This document shows, piece after piece, positions 40,830 to 51,096 of a DNA stretch of 64,000 nt (within the stretch, counting starts at the first letter, position 1; every line of letters begins with the position of its first letter). This DNA comes from CAXXOK01 sp963675655. Lineage in GTDB: Bacteria > Bacillota > Clostridia > Christensenellales > Aristaeellaceae. Below the pieces are notes generated by a model that worked only from the letters and a program-made list of their open reading frames with translations, made no database searches and was not told where the DNA came from. Both the position numbers and the translations under genes were made by a program. The stretch is from positions 3,224,001 to 3,288,000 of the forward strand of contig OY776489.1 of assembly GCA_963675655.1 (NCBI GenBank), read 5' to 3'.

Positions 40830-42143
40830 CTATTCAAAACGGTCTACAACAATGCTGTTGAGGTGGTAATACTTCGCATAGTAGACATTAGGAAAATAAT
40901 CAACTTCGTTGGTTAGTTCGTTTAATCCGTTAAAAGCATCAAACCGACTTAACCCTTTAATGCCGTATGTGGTAATATCCAATTCGCCGGCATCCCGCAT
41001 GCTGATTACCTCGTTCACACGCTGCTGCGCCAGCACATAGCGGTTGTAAGCATTGGGCAGCGCACCCAGTGCATACAAACTCATGATCAGCGTTAAAGCT
41101 AGTGCAAGCGTCGCCTGTACTACCGCAAATTTAGTATGATCCGCACCTAGGATAACGACAAACGCCAAAATTAAAAAGATCATACTGCCTGTAATGGCGC
41201 GGGGGGGATAATAATCCGCCATCATCATGGCAAAATTGCATGCCAGCGAGCAAATAAACAGTCCGATGGCAAAGGCCAGCTGCTCCCGCTTGCCGTACTT
41301 GCCAATGTATGCTACACAGAGCAGCGCAAGAAAAGCTACCGACGGCCACATACCATATTGAAGCCACATGGATAACGCCGCCTGATAATGCTCTGCCAGC
41401 AAGTTGAATCCACCGGACGCCTGCGCAACATTCGCACGGTTTGCCGGAGCCAGCATCAGCGCCAACCAGCCGATTCCAGCCATAATGGTCGTTGTGGCCA
41501 TCCAAAGGGTAACTTTCCGGTCTTGCCGCCATTTCCATACCGTACATAACCCCATGAACAAAGCAGCCGCCGCAGAAACGTTTTCGCTCATATTACCCAG
41601 CAATAGCGCCCCAACTCCCAGCAGTATCGCATTCCCGATACGCTGGCGTTGTTTCCCGCGGAATATAGCATCGCTAAACGGCACAAATAGCCAAACCATC
41701 AGCGCATCGCACCATAGGTAATTCACAGAGCCGGCCATCCATAAAAAACTTTGGCCAAAAGCCGGGATAAACAGGAACACCGCACCGCTGATTATAAGCA
41801 GAAGCGGCCAATGATACCGTTTGCCGCTCTGGTTGGTAAGCCGGTACATGCCCAGCAGCAGCGCCATATATATTACCGTGTTCACGATTGCGAACACCCA
41901 GCGCGGAAGCAGCGTAAACAACTGCACAAAAAAATGCGGTACCAGCCGACCGTTCATTTTAATTGCATGTGCCGCAAGCGACGGTATAATCTGTGCTATG
42001 TTTGTTATCCGCTCTCCAGTTGCAAAGCTGAAAGAATATAAATAATCATCCGCTAATAACGGTGTGAGTAAATTCAACAAAAGCATTCCTGCAAACACCA
42101 CGAATAGGATTCCCCAAAACAGCGCCTTACTATGATTATGCAC
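40830..42143 (-). CDS. Polytopic membrane protein, DUF6056/GT-C-like
   Basis: 437-aa protein with about ten transmembrane helices. After the first helix it has LLADDYLYSFSF, an Asp-Asp motif in the first outer loop as in GT-C glycosyltransferases. It resembles DUF6056-type proteins by eye. The soluble C-terminal tail (about 375-437) ends in YYAKYYHLNSIVVDRFE. A lipid-linked sugar transferase role in envelope glycans is possible but unproven. The start is GTG 42143 with GGGAGAGG before it. It has no obvious operon partner. Confidence 0.6.
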   Translation of the reverse strand: MHNHSKALFWGILFVVFAGMLLLNLLTPLLADDYLYSFSFATGERITNIAQIIPSLAAHAIKMNGRLVPHFFVQLFTLLPRWVFAIVNTVIYMALLLGMYRLTNQSGKRYHWPLLLIISGAVFLFIPAFGQSFLWMAGSVNYLWCDALMVWLFVPFSDAIFRGKQRQRIGNAILLGVGALLLGNMSENVSAAAALFMGLCTVWKWRQDRKVTLWMATTTIMAGIGWLALMLAPANRANVAQASGGFNLLAEHYQAALSMWLQYGMWPSVAFLALLCVAYIGKYGKREQLAFAIGLFICSLACNFAMMMADYYPPRAITGSMIFLILAFVVILGADHTKFAVVQATLALALTLIMSLYALGALPNAYNRYVLAQQRVNEVISMRDAGELDITTYGIKGLSRFDAFNGLNELTNEVDYFPNVYYAKYYHLNSIVVDRFE

Positions 42144-42250
42144 GCGGTATCATCCTCTCCCAACCTCTTGGGAATATCATTCCACATGAATACTGCAGAT
42201 TCCTTGCCACAGATAAGCCCTATCGTTTTCTAAAACCGGATACCCATAGG

Positions 42251-43573
42251 CTACTTACCGGACAATTCCTTTAGCTGCTCCTGCGCCATTGCCAGCAATA
42301 TTGCGCGCTGGTTGCCCGCTGTTCCATTCACAACAGCTTCCCACAGATAATCCAGCGTAGCGCCAATACGCGCTGTCGGTACCCCAAGCCGTGCGCAAAC
42401 AGGCAGCAAATCATCGCCGTGCACCGCCAGCTCACGTAGGCTCATCGGCAGTTGCTCATCCATTAGCGAAGCCAGCATCACCTGTGCCCGATCCAGCGCT
42501 GCATCGCAGGGCTCTCCTGCTTGCTTCAGCGCTTCCAACGCAGCGGCGGCATGCGCAATTACTGTTACACCAAGCCGTACAGCCGCCATTTTTTGCAGCG
42601 AACCATCCAACAATGCCCGCATGGCCGTTAGACTCCGTTCTGCCGCAACCGCATCCTTTGTGGAGAAACGCAGTCTCCTGAGCAAGTTACCTACTTCGGC
42701 AGGCTGTTCGTGCATAAACAGAAGCGCCATCTTCCCCGCTACCGGCGAAAAATACAGGGGAGGCTGATAAACGTCCAACGCGATGATCGCGTGTTCATTT
42801 GCCCGAAAGCTCCCGAAAATAATATCCCACGCCCCGATGGTTTGCAGTGTGCGTAGTCCAGCCGCAACCGGCGGCACGGAACGCTGTAGCATCGGATATT
42901 TCGTATCCGCCAGCAGCAGGCGGGCCAATTCATCCCGTATCCGTTCGCAAGCGATATCGGCCAGTAACGCGGCATATTTCGTAGCAGAACGCAGCAGTTC
43001 GTCGTCCGGCGTTAAGCCCAGTTCCGCCTGAAATCTGGCCGTGCGCAAAATACGCAGGCCATCGTCTTTCAGCACCTGATCGGGATCCTGCGTAACGGTG
43101 TGTAAAATCCCATTTTTTAAATGCGTAAGTCCGCCGGTTGGGTCGATGACCGCAGATTCCTCATTGGGTTCAGGCCATAATCTGCGATACATGGCATTTA
43201 CGGAAAAATCCCTTCGCAGGGCATCTACCGCCATATCTTCCGTAAAGCGCACATCCACCGGCTGGTGCCCCGTGCGGTAGCTATCCTCGCGGAATGTAGT
43301 ATACTCGGCCATGTGTCTGCCCTGCTCATCATGCACGTGCAGTTCCACCGTACCAAAATGCGCCGCGCGCGGCACCGCATGTACCGGCGTACCTTCACAA
43401 AGCGCGATCACCGCTTCCGGCCTTGCCGGTCCGCAAACATCCACATCGCTTGGTGGCAATTCCATTACCGCGTTGCGCACCAAACCGCCCACCGCATACA
43501 ACGGCAGGCCGGCTTGGGTAAACACACGCGCCGTGCTTAACAGCCACGGCGCGTTAAATAGATGCGTGTTCAC
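42251..43573 (-). CDS. cca: CCA-adding tRNA nucleotidyltransferase (class II)
   Basis: 440-aa class II nucleotidyltransferase that builds or repairs the CCA 3' end of tRNA. The N-terminal motif AVGGLVRNAV and PPSDVDV (the DxD metal residues) are followed by RRDFSVNAMYR, DPTGGLTHLKNG, DDGLRILRTARF and CERIRDEL, motifs B-E. The usual GGxVRD is GGLVRN here. The GTG start 43573 lies two bases after the pepF stop with GGAGAAG before it; the frame continuing upstream inside pepF is not used. Whether it adds all of CCA or only part cannot be told. Confidence 0.88.
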   Translation of the reverse strand: MNTHLFNAPWLLSTARVFTQAGLPLYAVGGLVRNAVMELPPSDVDVCGPARPEAVIALCEGTPVHAVPRAAHFGTVELHVHDEQGRHMAEYTTFREDSYRTGHQPVDVRFTEDMAVDALRRDFSVNAMYRRLWPEPNEESAVIDPTGGLTHLKNGILHTVTQDPDQVLKDDGLRILRTARFQAELGLTPDDELLRSATKYAALLADIACERIRDELARLLLADTKYPMLQRSVPPVAAGLRTLQTIGAWDIIFGSFRANEHAIIALDVYQPPLYFSPVAGKMALLFMHEQPAEVGNLLRRLRFSTKDAVAAERSLTAMRALLDGSLQKMAAVRLGVTVIAHAAAALEALKQAGEPCDAALDRAQVMLASLMDEQLPMSLRELAVHGDDLLPVCARLGVPTARIGATLDYLWEAVVNGTAGNQRAILLAMAQEQLKELSGK

Positions 43574-43575
43574 AG

Positions 43576-45333
43576 TTAGTTCTTCTCCGCGACAAGCGCT
43601 TCGAATTCTTTGATTTCCCCACGTACTACATCCAGTGCGCTGCGCCAATAAGCCACATCGCGTACATCAATGCCTACGCTGGCCGCAACATTGGCTACGT
43701 TATCGCTGCCACAGCGAGCCAGAAGCGCATCGTACTTCGGCAGGAAAGCCGCGCCTTCCTGCTGATACTTCTGATAAACGCCAAGGCCAAACAACAAACC
43801 AAACGCATACGGGAAATTGTAGAAATGCAATCCCACTGAATAATAATGGCTTTTGTTAATCCACATATCGGCATGGCGCACAGTGGCATCCAAGCCATTA
43901 CCGTAGGCTTTTTCCTGCGCATCCAGCATCATCGTCCGCAATTCGTCCACTGTGGGCGTATGCGTTTTACGCGCTTCAAATACAGCGCTTTCAAACAGGA
44001 AACGGCTATATATATCCACAACACATTGCGTGGCTTCCATCAAGCTGCCTTCCAGAATGCTGAAAGCGCGCTCCGGATCGGCTGTTTTTAAAACAGTTTG
44101 TGCCAGAAGCGTCTCGTTGAACGTAGACGCGGTTTCCGCCAGCGGCATCGGCGGCTGCGCCATTAAGATAGGTAAATTCTCCATACAGCGAGCATGCCAG
44201 GCGTGCCCCAGTTCATGCGCCAACGTGCTTACATCGGAAAAGCTGCCGACGAAGTTCGTTAAGATGCGGCTGATTTTCAGCTCATGGTTTTCCGAGCAGA
44301 ATGCGCCGCCTTCTTTCCCTTCCCGCGGATACAAATCGATCCACCGGTTATCAAACGCGTGCATCATAAAATCCGCCATTTGCGGATGCGCTTCGCCGAA
44401 GATTTCCTTCAGCTGGGCGCGTGCTTCCTCAATGGTGTATTTCTTTACATCTTTACCAACCGGGGCGAATAAATCGTAAAACGGCAAACCGTTTTCATGC
44501 CCCAGATAGCGGGCTTTTGCGCGCAGGTAACGCTGAAAATCCGGCAGTGCTTCCACGCAGGCCGTCCACATGGCGTCCAACGTCTCATGATCCATACGGC
44601 TTTCCGCAAGCTGTTGTGTCAGCACATCCGAGTAGTTTCTGGCTTCACACATGGTAAGCGCTTCGCCCTTGATACCGCCCAAGCAGAAGGCCATAGGCAG
44701 CGCAACTTTGGGATAAGCCGCCATTTCCGCTTCATATGCCTTTTTACGCACTTCGGGGTCCGGGTCGTGTGCCATGCCGCGCACAGCAGGAAGCGGCATC
44801 GCTTTCCCATCCACTTCTGCGGTCAGCGTACCCATCAGTTGATCACGCAGTTTCTGGAACGAATCGCCACCGCTCAGCGACATGCGAAGCATCCACTTTT
44901 CCAGGCTTTCCGGCAGCATGTGCTTGGCTTCTCTTTGCGCCTCGCGAATCACAAAGCCGTTTTGCTGTAATTTATCACTTTGTGCAATTATCTCTTCCAA
45001 GTTGTTCAATTCGCCAATATACCGCGTACAGGCGCTGTGAAACACCTGTACATCCACATAGAGCGTGCTTAACTCGTCAAGCGTACGGAAGGCTTCCCGG
45101 TTTTCCGTTTCCACAGCAAGCGTAAGCTGGCAAAACGAAAAAGTGCGGGACAATTTATTCGTTAAGGCCTCCAGATGGCCGACAACTTTCTCAAGTTTTA
45201 TCACTTCCGGCAATGCTGCTTTAAGCAACGCATGCCCTTCACGGGTCATAGTGGAAATCGCATCAATATCCGCCCGTAACGCCGGATCGTCAAACCCTTG
45301 ATAATATATGCTTAGATCCCAAGTCGATTCCAA
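43576..45333 (-). CDS. pepF: M3-family oligoendopeptidase F
   Basis: 585-aa zinc metallopeptidase of family M3. The catalytic motif is LAHELGHAWHA (HExxH) in the C-terminal half, with the third ligand Glu in AETASTFNE. PepF enzymes cut short peptides in the cytoplasm. I choose TTG 45333, eight bases after GAGGAG (MESTWDLSIYY); the frame further upstream runs through a terminator. It precedes cca, which is translationally coupled to it. Confidence 0.88.
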   Translation of the reverse strand: MESTWDLSIYYQGFDDPALRADIDAISTMTREGHALLKAALPEVIKLEKVVGHLEALTNKLSRTFSFCQLTLAVETENREAFRTLDELSTLYVDVQVFHSACTRYIGELNNLEEIIAQSDKLQQNGFVIREAQREAKHMLPESLEKWMLRMSLSGGDSFQKLRDQLMGTLTAEVDGKAMPLPAVRGMAHDPDPEVRKKAYEAEMAAYPKVALPMAFCLGGIKGEALTMCEARNYSDVLTQQLAESRMDHETLDAMWTACVEALPDFQRYLRAKARYLGHENGLPFYDLFAPVGKDVKKYTIEEARAQLKEIFGEAHPQMADFMMHAFDNRWIDLYPREGKEGGAFCSENHELKISRILTNFVGSFSDVSTLAHELGHAWHARCMENLPILMAQPPMPLAETASTFNETLLAQTVLKTADPERAFSILEGSLMEATQCVVDIYSRFLFESAVFEARKTHTPTVDELRTMMLDAQEKAYGNGLDATVRHADMWINKSHYYSVGLHFYNFPYAFGLLFGLGVYQKYQQEGAAFLPKYDALLARCGSDNVANVAASVGIDVRDVAYWRSALDVVRGEIKEFEALVAEKN

Positions 45334-45370
45334 AACTACCGTCTCCTCACTTATTGAGAATATAGACAAA

Positions 45371-45401
45371 CATCCCGCCGACGGCTCAGCGCGGCGGGAT
45401 G
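45371..45401 (-). terminator. Terminator between the GntR gene and pepF
   Basis: A 10-bp stem (CATCCCGCCG with CGGCGGGATG) and an 11-nt loop; the T tract is weak. Confidence 0.55.
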
Positions 45402-45408
45402 AAATCAA

Positions 45409-46101
45409 TTACTCCTGCTTTTGCTGGAAATGAGCTTCCTCCAGCGCGATAAGGCACGTTTCTTTACTGCGTTCTATATGCTTTTGCATTAGCTTTGTAA
45501 AGTTTTCCAAATCTTTATTCTCAACATATTCCAGCAATTTATAGTGCTCCTGATGCGCTGATTTACGTCGTATTTCCTTTGCAATGCTCATTGCAGAGAA
45601 ACGGCGGATGTACTCATCCTGACTCTGGATGACCCGCAAAATACGGTTTAAGCCAGATATGGCTGTAAGCTGATCGTGAAATTCGCGTGCCAAGGGAGAA
45701 ACGCCCTCAACATCGTTCTTTTCGATGAAGACATCCATCTTCTTGAGCTTCTCCCGCATGGAGCGAATATCTTCCGGTGTCGCATTCTCAATAATCGCGG
45801 GCAGCGTGAGCATTTCCAGCGCATTGCGGATGGTGTAAATCTCTTCAACATCATCAATGGTGAATGCACGCACCACAACGCCGCGCCTGAGAATATATTC
45901 TACCAGTCCGTCCCTCTCCAGTTTCCGCAGTGCTTCGCGCAGCGGCGTACGGCTAATATGGAGCTTTTCGGCATATTCCGTTTCCACAATGCGGGAACCT
46001 GCGGGGATTTCGCTGGTGATAATAGCATGCTTCAGCGTCTCATATGCGATTTCGCGTATGGGTTTGCTTTCGGCCGAAGGAGTAAAGTGAATCACGGACA
46101 T
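45409..46101 (-). CDS. GntR-family (FadR/FCD) transcription regulator
   Basis: 230-aa repressor with an N-terminal winged helix (IREIAYETLKHAII, GSRIVETEYAEKLHISRTPLREALRKLERDGLV) and a C-terminal FCD ligand-binding domain (about 80-220) whose Asp/His positions include the EFHDQL motif. FCD proteins sense small carboxylates or sugars. It starts ATG 46101 after AAGAGGTG. The sequence TTGTATACTA upstream (46131-46140) is close to the GntR-FCD operator type, suggesting autoregulation. Its target genes are not evident in the neighbourhood. Confidence 0.85.
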   Translation of the reverse strand: MSVIHFTPSAESKPIREIAYETLKHAIITSEIPAGSRIVETEYAEKLHISRTPLREALRKLERDGLVEYILRRGVVVRAFTIDDVEEIYTIRNALEMLTLPAIIENATPEDIRSMREKLKKMDVFIEKNDVEGVSPLAREFHDQLTAISGLNRILRVIQSQDEYIRRFSAMSIAKEIRRKSAHQEHYKLLEYVENKDLENFTKLMQKHIERSKETCLIALEEAHFQQKQE

Positions 46102-46130
46102 CAGAACACCTCTTGTTCTTTCTTTGTATT

Positions 46131-46140
46131 TTGTATACTA
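46131..46140 (-). promoter_or_regulatory. Possible operator of the GntR regulator
   Basis: TTGTATACTA contains the palindrome GTATAC and resembles the TTGTATACAA sites bound by FCD-type GntR proteins. It lies 30 bp before the gene start and overlaps a TATACA -10-like hexamer. Confidence 0.35.
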
Positions 46141-46209
46141 TCGTGTAACGTTCCATTTGTCAAGTTATTTCATGAACTTTGCGCTGTGCTGCCAACCAGA
46201 GAGGAAGAG

Positions 46210-46261
46210 AAAAAGTAAGCAGGCTGCGGAGAAGCTGGCGTTCTTCCCTGCAACCTGCTTA
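46210..46261 (-). terminator. Terminator of the DUF4405-like gene
   Basis: A long hairpin with outer stem TAAGCAGG/CCTGCTTA (46216-46223 with 46254-46261) and a purine/pyrimidine inner stem. A T tract follows on the minus strand. Confidence 0.6.
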
Positions 46262-46347
46262 TCAAAACAAGAGGTTTCCGCATCATCTTATTTATCAATA
46301 TGTGAAGCAAACTAAAACATAACGATACCGGCTTCCATGGTACAGCA

Positions 46348-47292
46348 CTATGGCTGCACCGGCGTTGCCTTTCCATTCATTTTCCTTAGCATTCTGCGCT
46401 GTTTCAGTTTCAGGCTGCATTCATTCAACCACGCGGCAACAACGCCGAAGGAAAGCAGAATGCTTAAGAAGCTTAACAGCACTGTTACAACGCTGTCCGC
46501 ATTGGCCTGCGCCCCTTGCCCGTTGCCGTTTCCATGCGGGCCCGTACCATCCCGCAATCCGGTTCCGCCGCCTCCATTGCCGCGGCTATTGGCGGTTATT
46601 GTTACCGCTTCCGTATCATTATTAGCATCAGCTGCGGTAATATCGGCAGCTTCTTTCGTTGTTTCGTCCGTATTATTTACATCCGACGGTAATGCGGCAG
46701 TCCCCGGCGACAAGGTATCGCTTTGCGCAAACACAACCACATTTAAATTGCTGATCCAGTTTACATAAGCGGTAGATGTAAACTGATAGGCTCCAAAGCT
46801 GAGTACCGCTGCGCTTAGTACAATCGCAATTACGCGACGCAACACCAGCGGGATTTTGTTTCTCCACAGCAGTCGCTGTTTCATCCAACCAAAATGTAAC
46901 CCAGCGTGAATACCCGTCAGAGCCAGCGCAAGCGCCCCCACCGCATAATGCCCCAGCTTATAACTTCCGCTGCCCTCTATGCCGGGGAACAAGACTTTGC
47001 TAATCAAAATCCCGCTGAAAAGAATATACGAAAAACAGAGAAGCAACAACAAATCCAGCACCCAATACACTTTTTGTCGCACAGGGGTACGGGTAGAAAT
47101 GAGGCCGGACGTTACGGCTTTTATCCACCGCCGGTTAGAAAGCTTATGGATAATAAACAGCCCCGCTAACGCCAATCCGCCGATTTCGTGAAAGCTCATT
47201 CCCAGCACACGTTTGTTGTACATCAGAACAAGCAGGAACATCATCACAATATCCAGCAGAAATTTCCAACCATTTTTGCGCAATCGCTTCAT
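46348..47292 (-). CDS. DUF4405-like membrane protein, possible cytochrome b fold
   Basis: 314-aa membrane protein. Four N-terminal helices carry histidines in paired positions (MSFHEIGG, FIIHKLSNRRW, KLGHYAVG, GIHAGLHFGW), as expected for a DUF4405-type cytochrome b-like domain that could bind haem. A fifth helix (about 165-180) leads to an extracellular Asn/Thr/Gly-rich linker (GNGGGGTG), and a final helix near 280-300 ends in a basic cytoplasmic tail. ATG 47292 has GGAGGG at proper spacing; ATG 47322 has none. Electron donor and acceptor are unknown. Confidence 0.65.
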   Translation of the reverse strand: MKRLRKNGWKFLLDIVMMFLLVLMYNKRVLGMSFHEIGGLALAGLFIIHKLSNRRWIKAVTSGLISTRTPVRQKVYWVLDLLLLLCFSYILFSGILISKVLFPGIEGSGSYKLGHYAVGALALALTGIHAGLHFGWMKQRLLWRNKIPLVLRRVIAIVLSAAVLSFGAYQFTSTAYVNWISNLNVVVFAQSDTLSPGTAALPSDVNNTDETTKEAADITAADANNDTEAVTITANSRGNGGGGTGLRDGTGPHGNGNGQGAQANADSVVTVLLSFLSILLSFGVVAAWLNECSLKLKQRRMLRKMNGKATPVQP

Positions 47293-47474
47293 TTTATCCG
47301 TACCCTCCGTGCCTTTCGTCATTACGGGTTAAGCTTACCGGGCCACCCTGACAAGTGTGTGAACACTACGAAAACTTCTTCGGAAAGTTTGGTATGATTT
47401 TATACAATGAATATGGCGAAAAAATGGCTTTTTACTTGATTGTCTGGTATTTCAATTGAAACCCGCGGTTTATT

Positions 47475-50400
47475 TTACAGCATCCGCGCGGCGTGGCCGG
47501 GAGCTGAATCGTTCAATATACGGGGAGCACCGAAAAAGAGCGTGTCATTGATCTCTTTCTCCGTTTCAGCTTCCGGATAAGCGCACATCATCCGTTGATT
47601 CGCATCCGACATGCAGGCGCTGGGTTTTTCAGGGTCATGGCACCAACCTGCTTCCGTTTCCTTCCCGATGCCGATGATATTGTCTCCCTGAATATCAAAA
47701 TTGATTTTATGCTGGTTTTGCGCCTGTTTCGCCGTTTGCGGCGTCAGTAGCTGTACGGTATCTACCAGCAGTTTTGCATCCTCATCCTCACGGAAAGACA
47801 GCTTCCCCGTCAGCACAACCAGATTATCAGCAACCAGTAAATCCACAAACCGGTCATAGATCTTGGGGAAAATCAAGCCTTCCAACTGCCCGGTCAAATC
47901 TTCCAGCGTGATAATGCCCATCATGGACCCTTTTTTGGTAATGCGGCCTTTCGCCAGCGCCAATATACCCGCCATCGTCACCATGTCTCCATCGTGATCC
48001 AAGCCGCGGTTTTCATTTTCCGACATGGATTCCACATCCAGCACAGTCGTAAATCCGCTCTGCAATAACTCCGCCACCTCATCCAGCGGGTGCCCGGATA
48101 TATAAACGCCTGTCATTTCCTTTTCCATGTTTAACAACGCTTTTCGGCTATGTTCCGGCATTGCGGGCACATCGGCATGCGCCGGTGTCGCGGTTGAACC
48201 CATCATATCAAACAGGCTGACTTGCCCGGCCAAATTGTTTTTATGCTTTTGCGCCGCGTCATCAATAATGCGCTCGTATACGCTTAACAATTGGGCGCGG
48301 TTGTATGGCCCTAAATCAAACGCGCCCGCTTTTATCAGGCTTTCTACAACGCGCTTGTTGATGGTTTCCGGCGGTACACGATCGGCAAAATCAAACAAAT
48401 CACGGTAAGACGCATCCTTGCGGCTGCCGACGATCGCTTGCACAGCGCCGTACCCCACGTTCTTTACGCCGCCCATGCCAAAACGGATGCCCGGTTTACC
48501 ATTGTTGTCTTTACCAACCGTAAACTTCCAGCCGCTATAATTTACATCCGGCGGCAGTACGGGGATCTCCTTTTGCCTACAATACTGCACATAGCCGGCA
48601 ATCTTGCCTGCATTATCCATGACGCTGTTCATTATAGCGGCCATAAACTGTACCGGGTAATGGCGTTTCAGCCACCCGGTTTGCGCAGCGACAACGGCAT
48701 AAGCCGCCGCGTGGCTCTTGTTAAAAGCGTAGCTGGCAAACGCGGTCATATCGTCAAACAGCTGCTCGGCTACCGGCTCGGGCACGCCGCGGCGCACACA
48801 GCCTTCCACCTGCACATTCCCCTGTTCATCCGTCATGCCGTGCAAAAAATACTCCCGCTCTTTGGCCATTACGTCTTTTTTCTTTTTGCTCATGGCGCGG
48901 CGCACCAAATCGCTGCGGCCATAGGAGTACCCAGCCAGATCGCGTACAATCTGCATTACCTGCTCCTGATAGACCATGCAGCCATAGGTAACATCCAAGA
49001 TCGGCTTGAGCTTTGGGGTGGCGTAACGCACCGATGCCGGATCGTGCTTGCCCGCAATGTAACGGGGGATGCTATCCATCGGCCCCGGCCGATACAGCGA
49101 TATAGCAGCGATAATATCCTCAAAGCTTTCCGGCTTCATATTCTGTAAAAACAAGCGCATCCCGCCGGATTCCAACTGGAAAACCCCGTCCGTATCCCCG
49201 TCGGAGATCATTTTATATACCGCGGGATCATCCAACGGTATCTCTTCGGCTTTCATATCCACGCCAATATCGCGCATTAAATCCAGTGCATCCCGGATGA
49301 CGGTTAGGGTGCGTAATCCCAGAAAGTCCATTTTCAGCAGACCGAGGTGCTCCAGCGTACCCATGGGGAACTGTGTGGTAACAACTTCGTCATTGACCTG
49401 CAAAGGTACATAATCCGTTACCGGTTTGGCTGTAATCAGCACGCCTGCAGCATGCGTGCTGGCGTGGCGGGGCATGCCCTCCAGCGTCATGCTGGTTTCA
49501 ATCAATTGTTCCACCGCAGGGTCGGTATTCACCATTTCGTGCAACTGCGGGCTAATCTGCACCGCCTTTTCCAGCGTCATATCCAGTGAGAAAGGAATCG
49601 CCTTTGCTACCTGGTCTACGGCTGCGTAGCTCATGCCCAGCACACGACCTACGTCGCGCACAACCGCTTTAGCCTTCATAGTGCCGAATGTAATAATCTG
49701 TGCCACATGGTCGATACCGTATTTTTGCGTTACATAGTCGATTACTTCTTGCCGCCGTTCATAGCAAAAATCCACGTCAATATCCGGCATGCTGATGCGC
49801 TCCGGGTTGAGGAAGCGCTCAAACAGCAGATTATATTTCAACGGGTCCAGCATGGTGATGCGCAGTGTATATGCAACAATGCTGCCTGCCCCGCTGCCGC
49901 GCCCCGGCCCAACCATAATGCCGTTTCGTTTCGCATAATCGATAAAATCCCATACGATTAAAAAGTAATCCACAAACCCCATTTGGGAAATAACGCCCAT
50001 CTCATACTCCAGCCGTTTACGGGGCTCGCTTTCAGCGTCGTCCACCTGATCCGGATATAACTTGCGCATTCCCTGCATACAGAGCCGCGTTAGCATTTCC
50101 AGCGGCGTTTCGCCTGTTTCAATTGGGTAATTTGGCAGGTGCCGGGTCGAAAAATCGAACTCCACATTACAGCGTTCGGCAATTTCCGCCGCCCGGTCTA
50201 CCGCCTCCGGTACCGCCGCAAAGAGCGCGCGCATTTCATTCTCGCTCTTTACGTACAATTCTTCGGTTTCCATGCGCATGCGGGTTTCATCCTGCAAGGT
50301 TTTGCCGGTCTGCACACACATCAATACTTCCTGCGCAGCGGCATCCTTGCGCAGCAGGTAATGGCAGTCGTTCGTGGCCACCAACGGTATCCCTGTTTCC

Positions 50401-50975
50401 CGGGAGAGGGCAATCAGTTCCGGCAATACCTGCTTTTCTTCCGGTATGCCGTGATCCATAATTTCAATGAAGTAGTTACCTTTTCCAAACGTGTTTTCCA
50501 TATCCAGCGCGTAGGCACGCGCTTCGTCCCTGCGGCCCTGCAAAAGCAGCTTGGGCAGGTCGCCACTCAAGCACGCGCTTAGGCAAATCAGCCCTTCGCT
50601 GTGTTGCTTTAATAGCGTATAATCCAGCCGCGGACGGTAATAAAATCCTTCGGTAAACCCTGCGCTAACCAATTTGGTAAGGTTCTTATACCCTGTTTGG
50701 TTTTCGCAAAGTAAAATCAAATGGCTGTATTCACGGCTGACATAGGTTTTATCAAACCGGTCGGGACAAACATATACCTCACAGCCGATTACCGGGTGAA
50801 TGCCCTCTTCTTTACAGGCGGAATAAAAATCCACCGCGCCGTACATGACGCCATGGTCGGTAACAGCGCAGTGCGACATGCCCAGTTCCTTCAGCTGTTT
50901 CACCAGCGGCTTGATGCGGCACGCCCCATCCAAAAGACTATATTCAGTATGTAAATGCAAATGGGCAAAAGCCAT
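47475..50975 (-). CDS. dnaE: DNA polymerase III subunit alpha (DnaE)
   Basis: 1166-aa replicative polymerase of the DnaE1 class. The N-terminal PHP domain (AHLHLHTEYSLLDG) is followed by the palm with PDIDVDFCYERR, the fingers motif GPGRGSGAGSIVAY, ASYAFNKSHAAAYA, a helix-hairpin-helix region and an OB-fold domain (VTMAGILA, GIITLEDLTGQ). No intein interrupts it. The SD AGGAGG precedes ATG 50975. In Firmicutes DnaE works with PolC at the fork; PolC is not in this window. It is divergent from the dnaD-dnaC-like operon, putting replication genes back to back. Confidence 0.95.
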   Translation of the reverse strand: MAFAHLHLHTEYSLLDGACRIKPLVKQLKELGMSHCAVTDHGVMYGAVDFYSACKEEGIHPVIGCEVYVCPDRFDKTYVSREYSHLILLCENQTGYKNLTKLVSAGFTEGFYYRPRLDYTLLKQHSEGLICLSACLSGDLPKLLLQGRRDEARAYALDMENTFGKGNYFIEIMDHGIPEEKQVLPELIALSRETGIPLVATNDCHYLLRKDAAAQEVLMCVQTGKTLQDETRMRMETEELYVKSENEMRALFAAVPEAVDRAAEIAERCNVEFDFSTRHLPNYPIETGETPLEMLTRLCMQGMRKLYPDQVDDAESEPRKRLEYEMGVISQMGFVDYFLIVWDFIDYAKRNGIMVGPGRGSGAGSIVAYTLRITMLDPLKYNLLFERFLNPERISMPDIDVDFCYERRQEVIDYVTQKYGIDHVAQIITFGTMKAKAVVRDVGRVLGMSYAAVDQVAKAIPFSLDMTLEKAVQISPQLHEMVNTDPAVEQLIETSMTLEGMPRHASTHAAGVLITAKPVTDYVPLQVNDEVVTTQFPMGTLEHLGLLKMDFLGLRTLTVIRDALDLMRDIGVDMKAEEIPLDDPAVYKMISDGDTDGVFQLESGGMRLFLQNMKPESFEDIIAAISLYRPGPMDSIPRYIAGKHDPASVRYATPKLKPILDVTYGCMVYQEQVMQIVRDLAGYSYGRSDLVRRAMSKKKKDVMAKEREYFLHGMTDEQGNVQVEGCVRRGVPEPVAEQLFDDMTAFASYAFNKSHAAAYAVVAAQTGWLKRHYPVQFMAAIMNSVMDNAGKIAGYVQYCRQKEIPVLPPDVNYSGWKFTVGKDNNGKPGIRFGMGGVKNVGYGAVQAIVGSRKDASYRDLFDFADRVPPETINKRVVESLIKAGAFDLGPYNRAQLLSVYERIIDDAAQKHKNNLAGQVSLFDMMGSTATPAHADVPAMPEHSRKALLNMEKEMTGVYISGHPLDEVAELLQSGFTTVLDVESMSENENRGLDHDGDMVTMAGILALAKGRITKKGSMMGIITLEDLTGQLEGLIFPKIYDRFVDLLVADNLVVLTGKLSFREDEDAKLLVDTVQLLTPQTAKQAQNQHKINFDIQGDNIIGIGKETEAGWCHDPEKPSACMSDANQRMMCAYPEAETEKEINDTLFFGAPRILNDSAPGHAARML

Positions 50976-51031
50976 AAACTGCCTCCTGTTCACAAATCGG
51001 CCTGCGGAAACAAACGTTCCTGCCGTCTCAA

Positions 51032-51060
51032 AGTATACCGCAAACCGAACAGAGGTTCAA
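51032..51060 (-). promoter_or_regulatory. dnaE promoter
   Basis: On the minus strand, TTGAAC (51055-51060), 17 bp and TATACT (51032-51037). Confidence 0.6.
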
Positions 51061-51067
51061 GGTTTGC

Positions 51068-51096
51068 TTGCCGCAAGGTTGTCGCTGTGCTATACT
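51068..51096 (+). promoter_or_regulatory. Promoter of the dnaD-like operon
   Basis: TTGCCG (51068-51073), 17 bp and TATACT (51091-51096) with an extended TGC. It lies 7 bp from the divergent dnaE promoter, so a regulator bound between them could control both. Confidence 0.6.

Noticed and set aside
47475..50975. Intein in dnaE
   Set aside because: The length (1166 aa) and uninterrupted conserved motifs leave no room for an intein.
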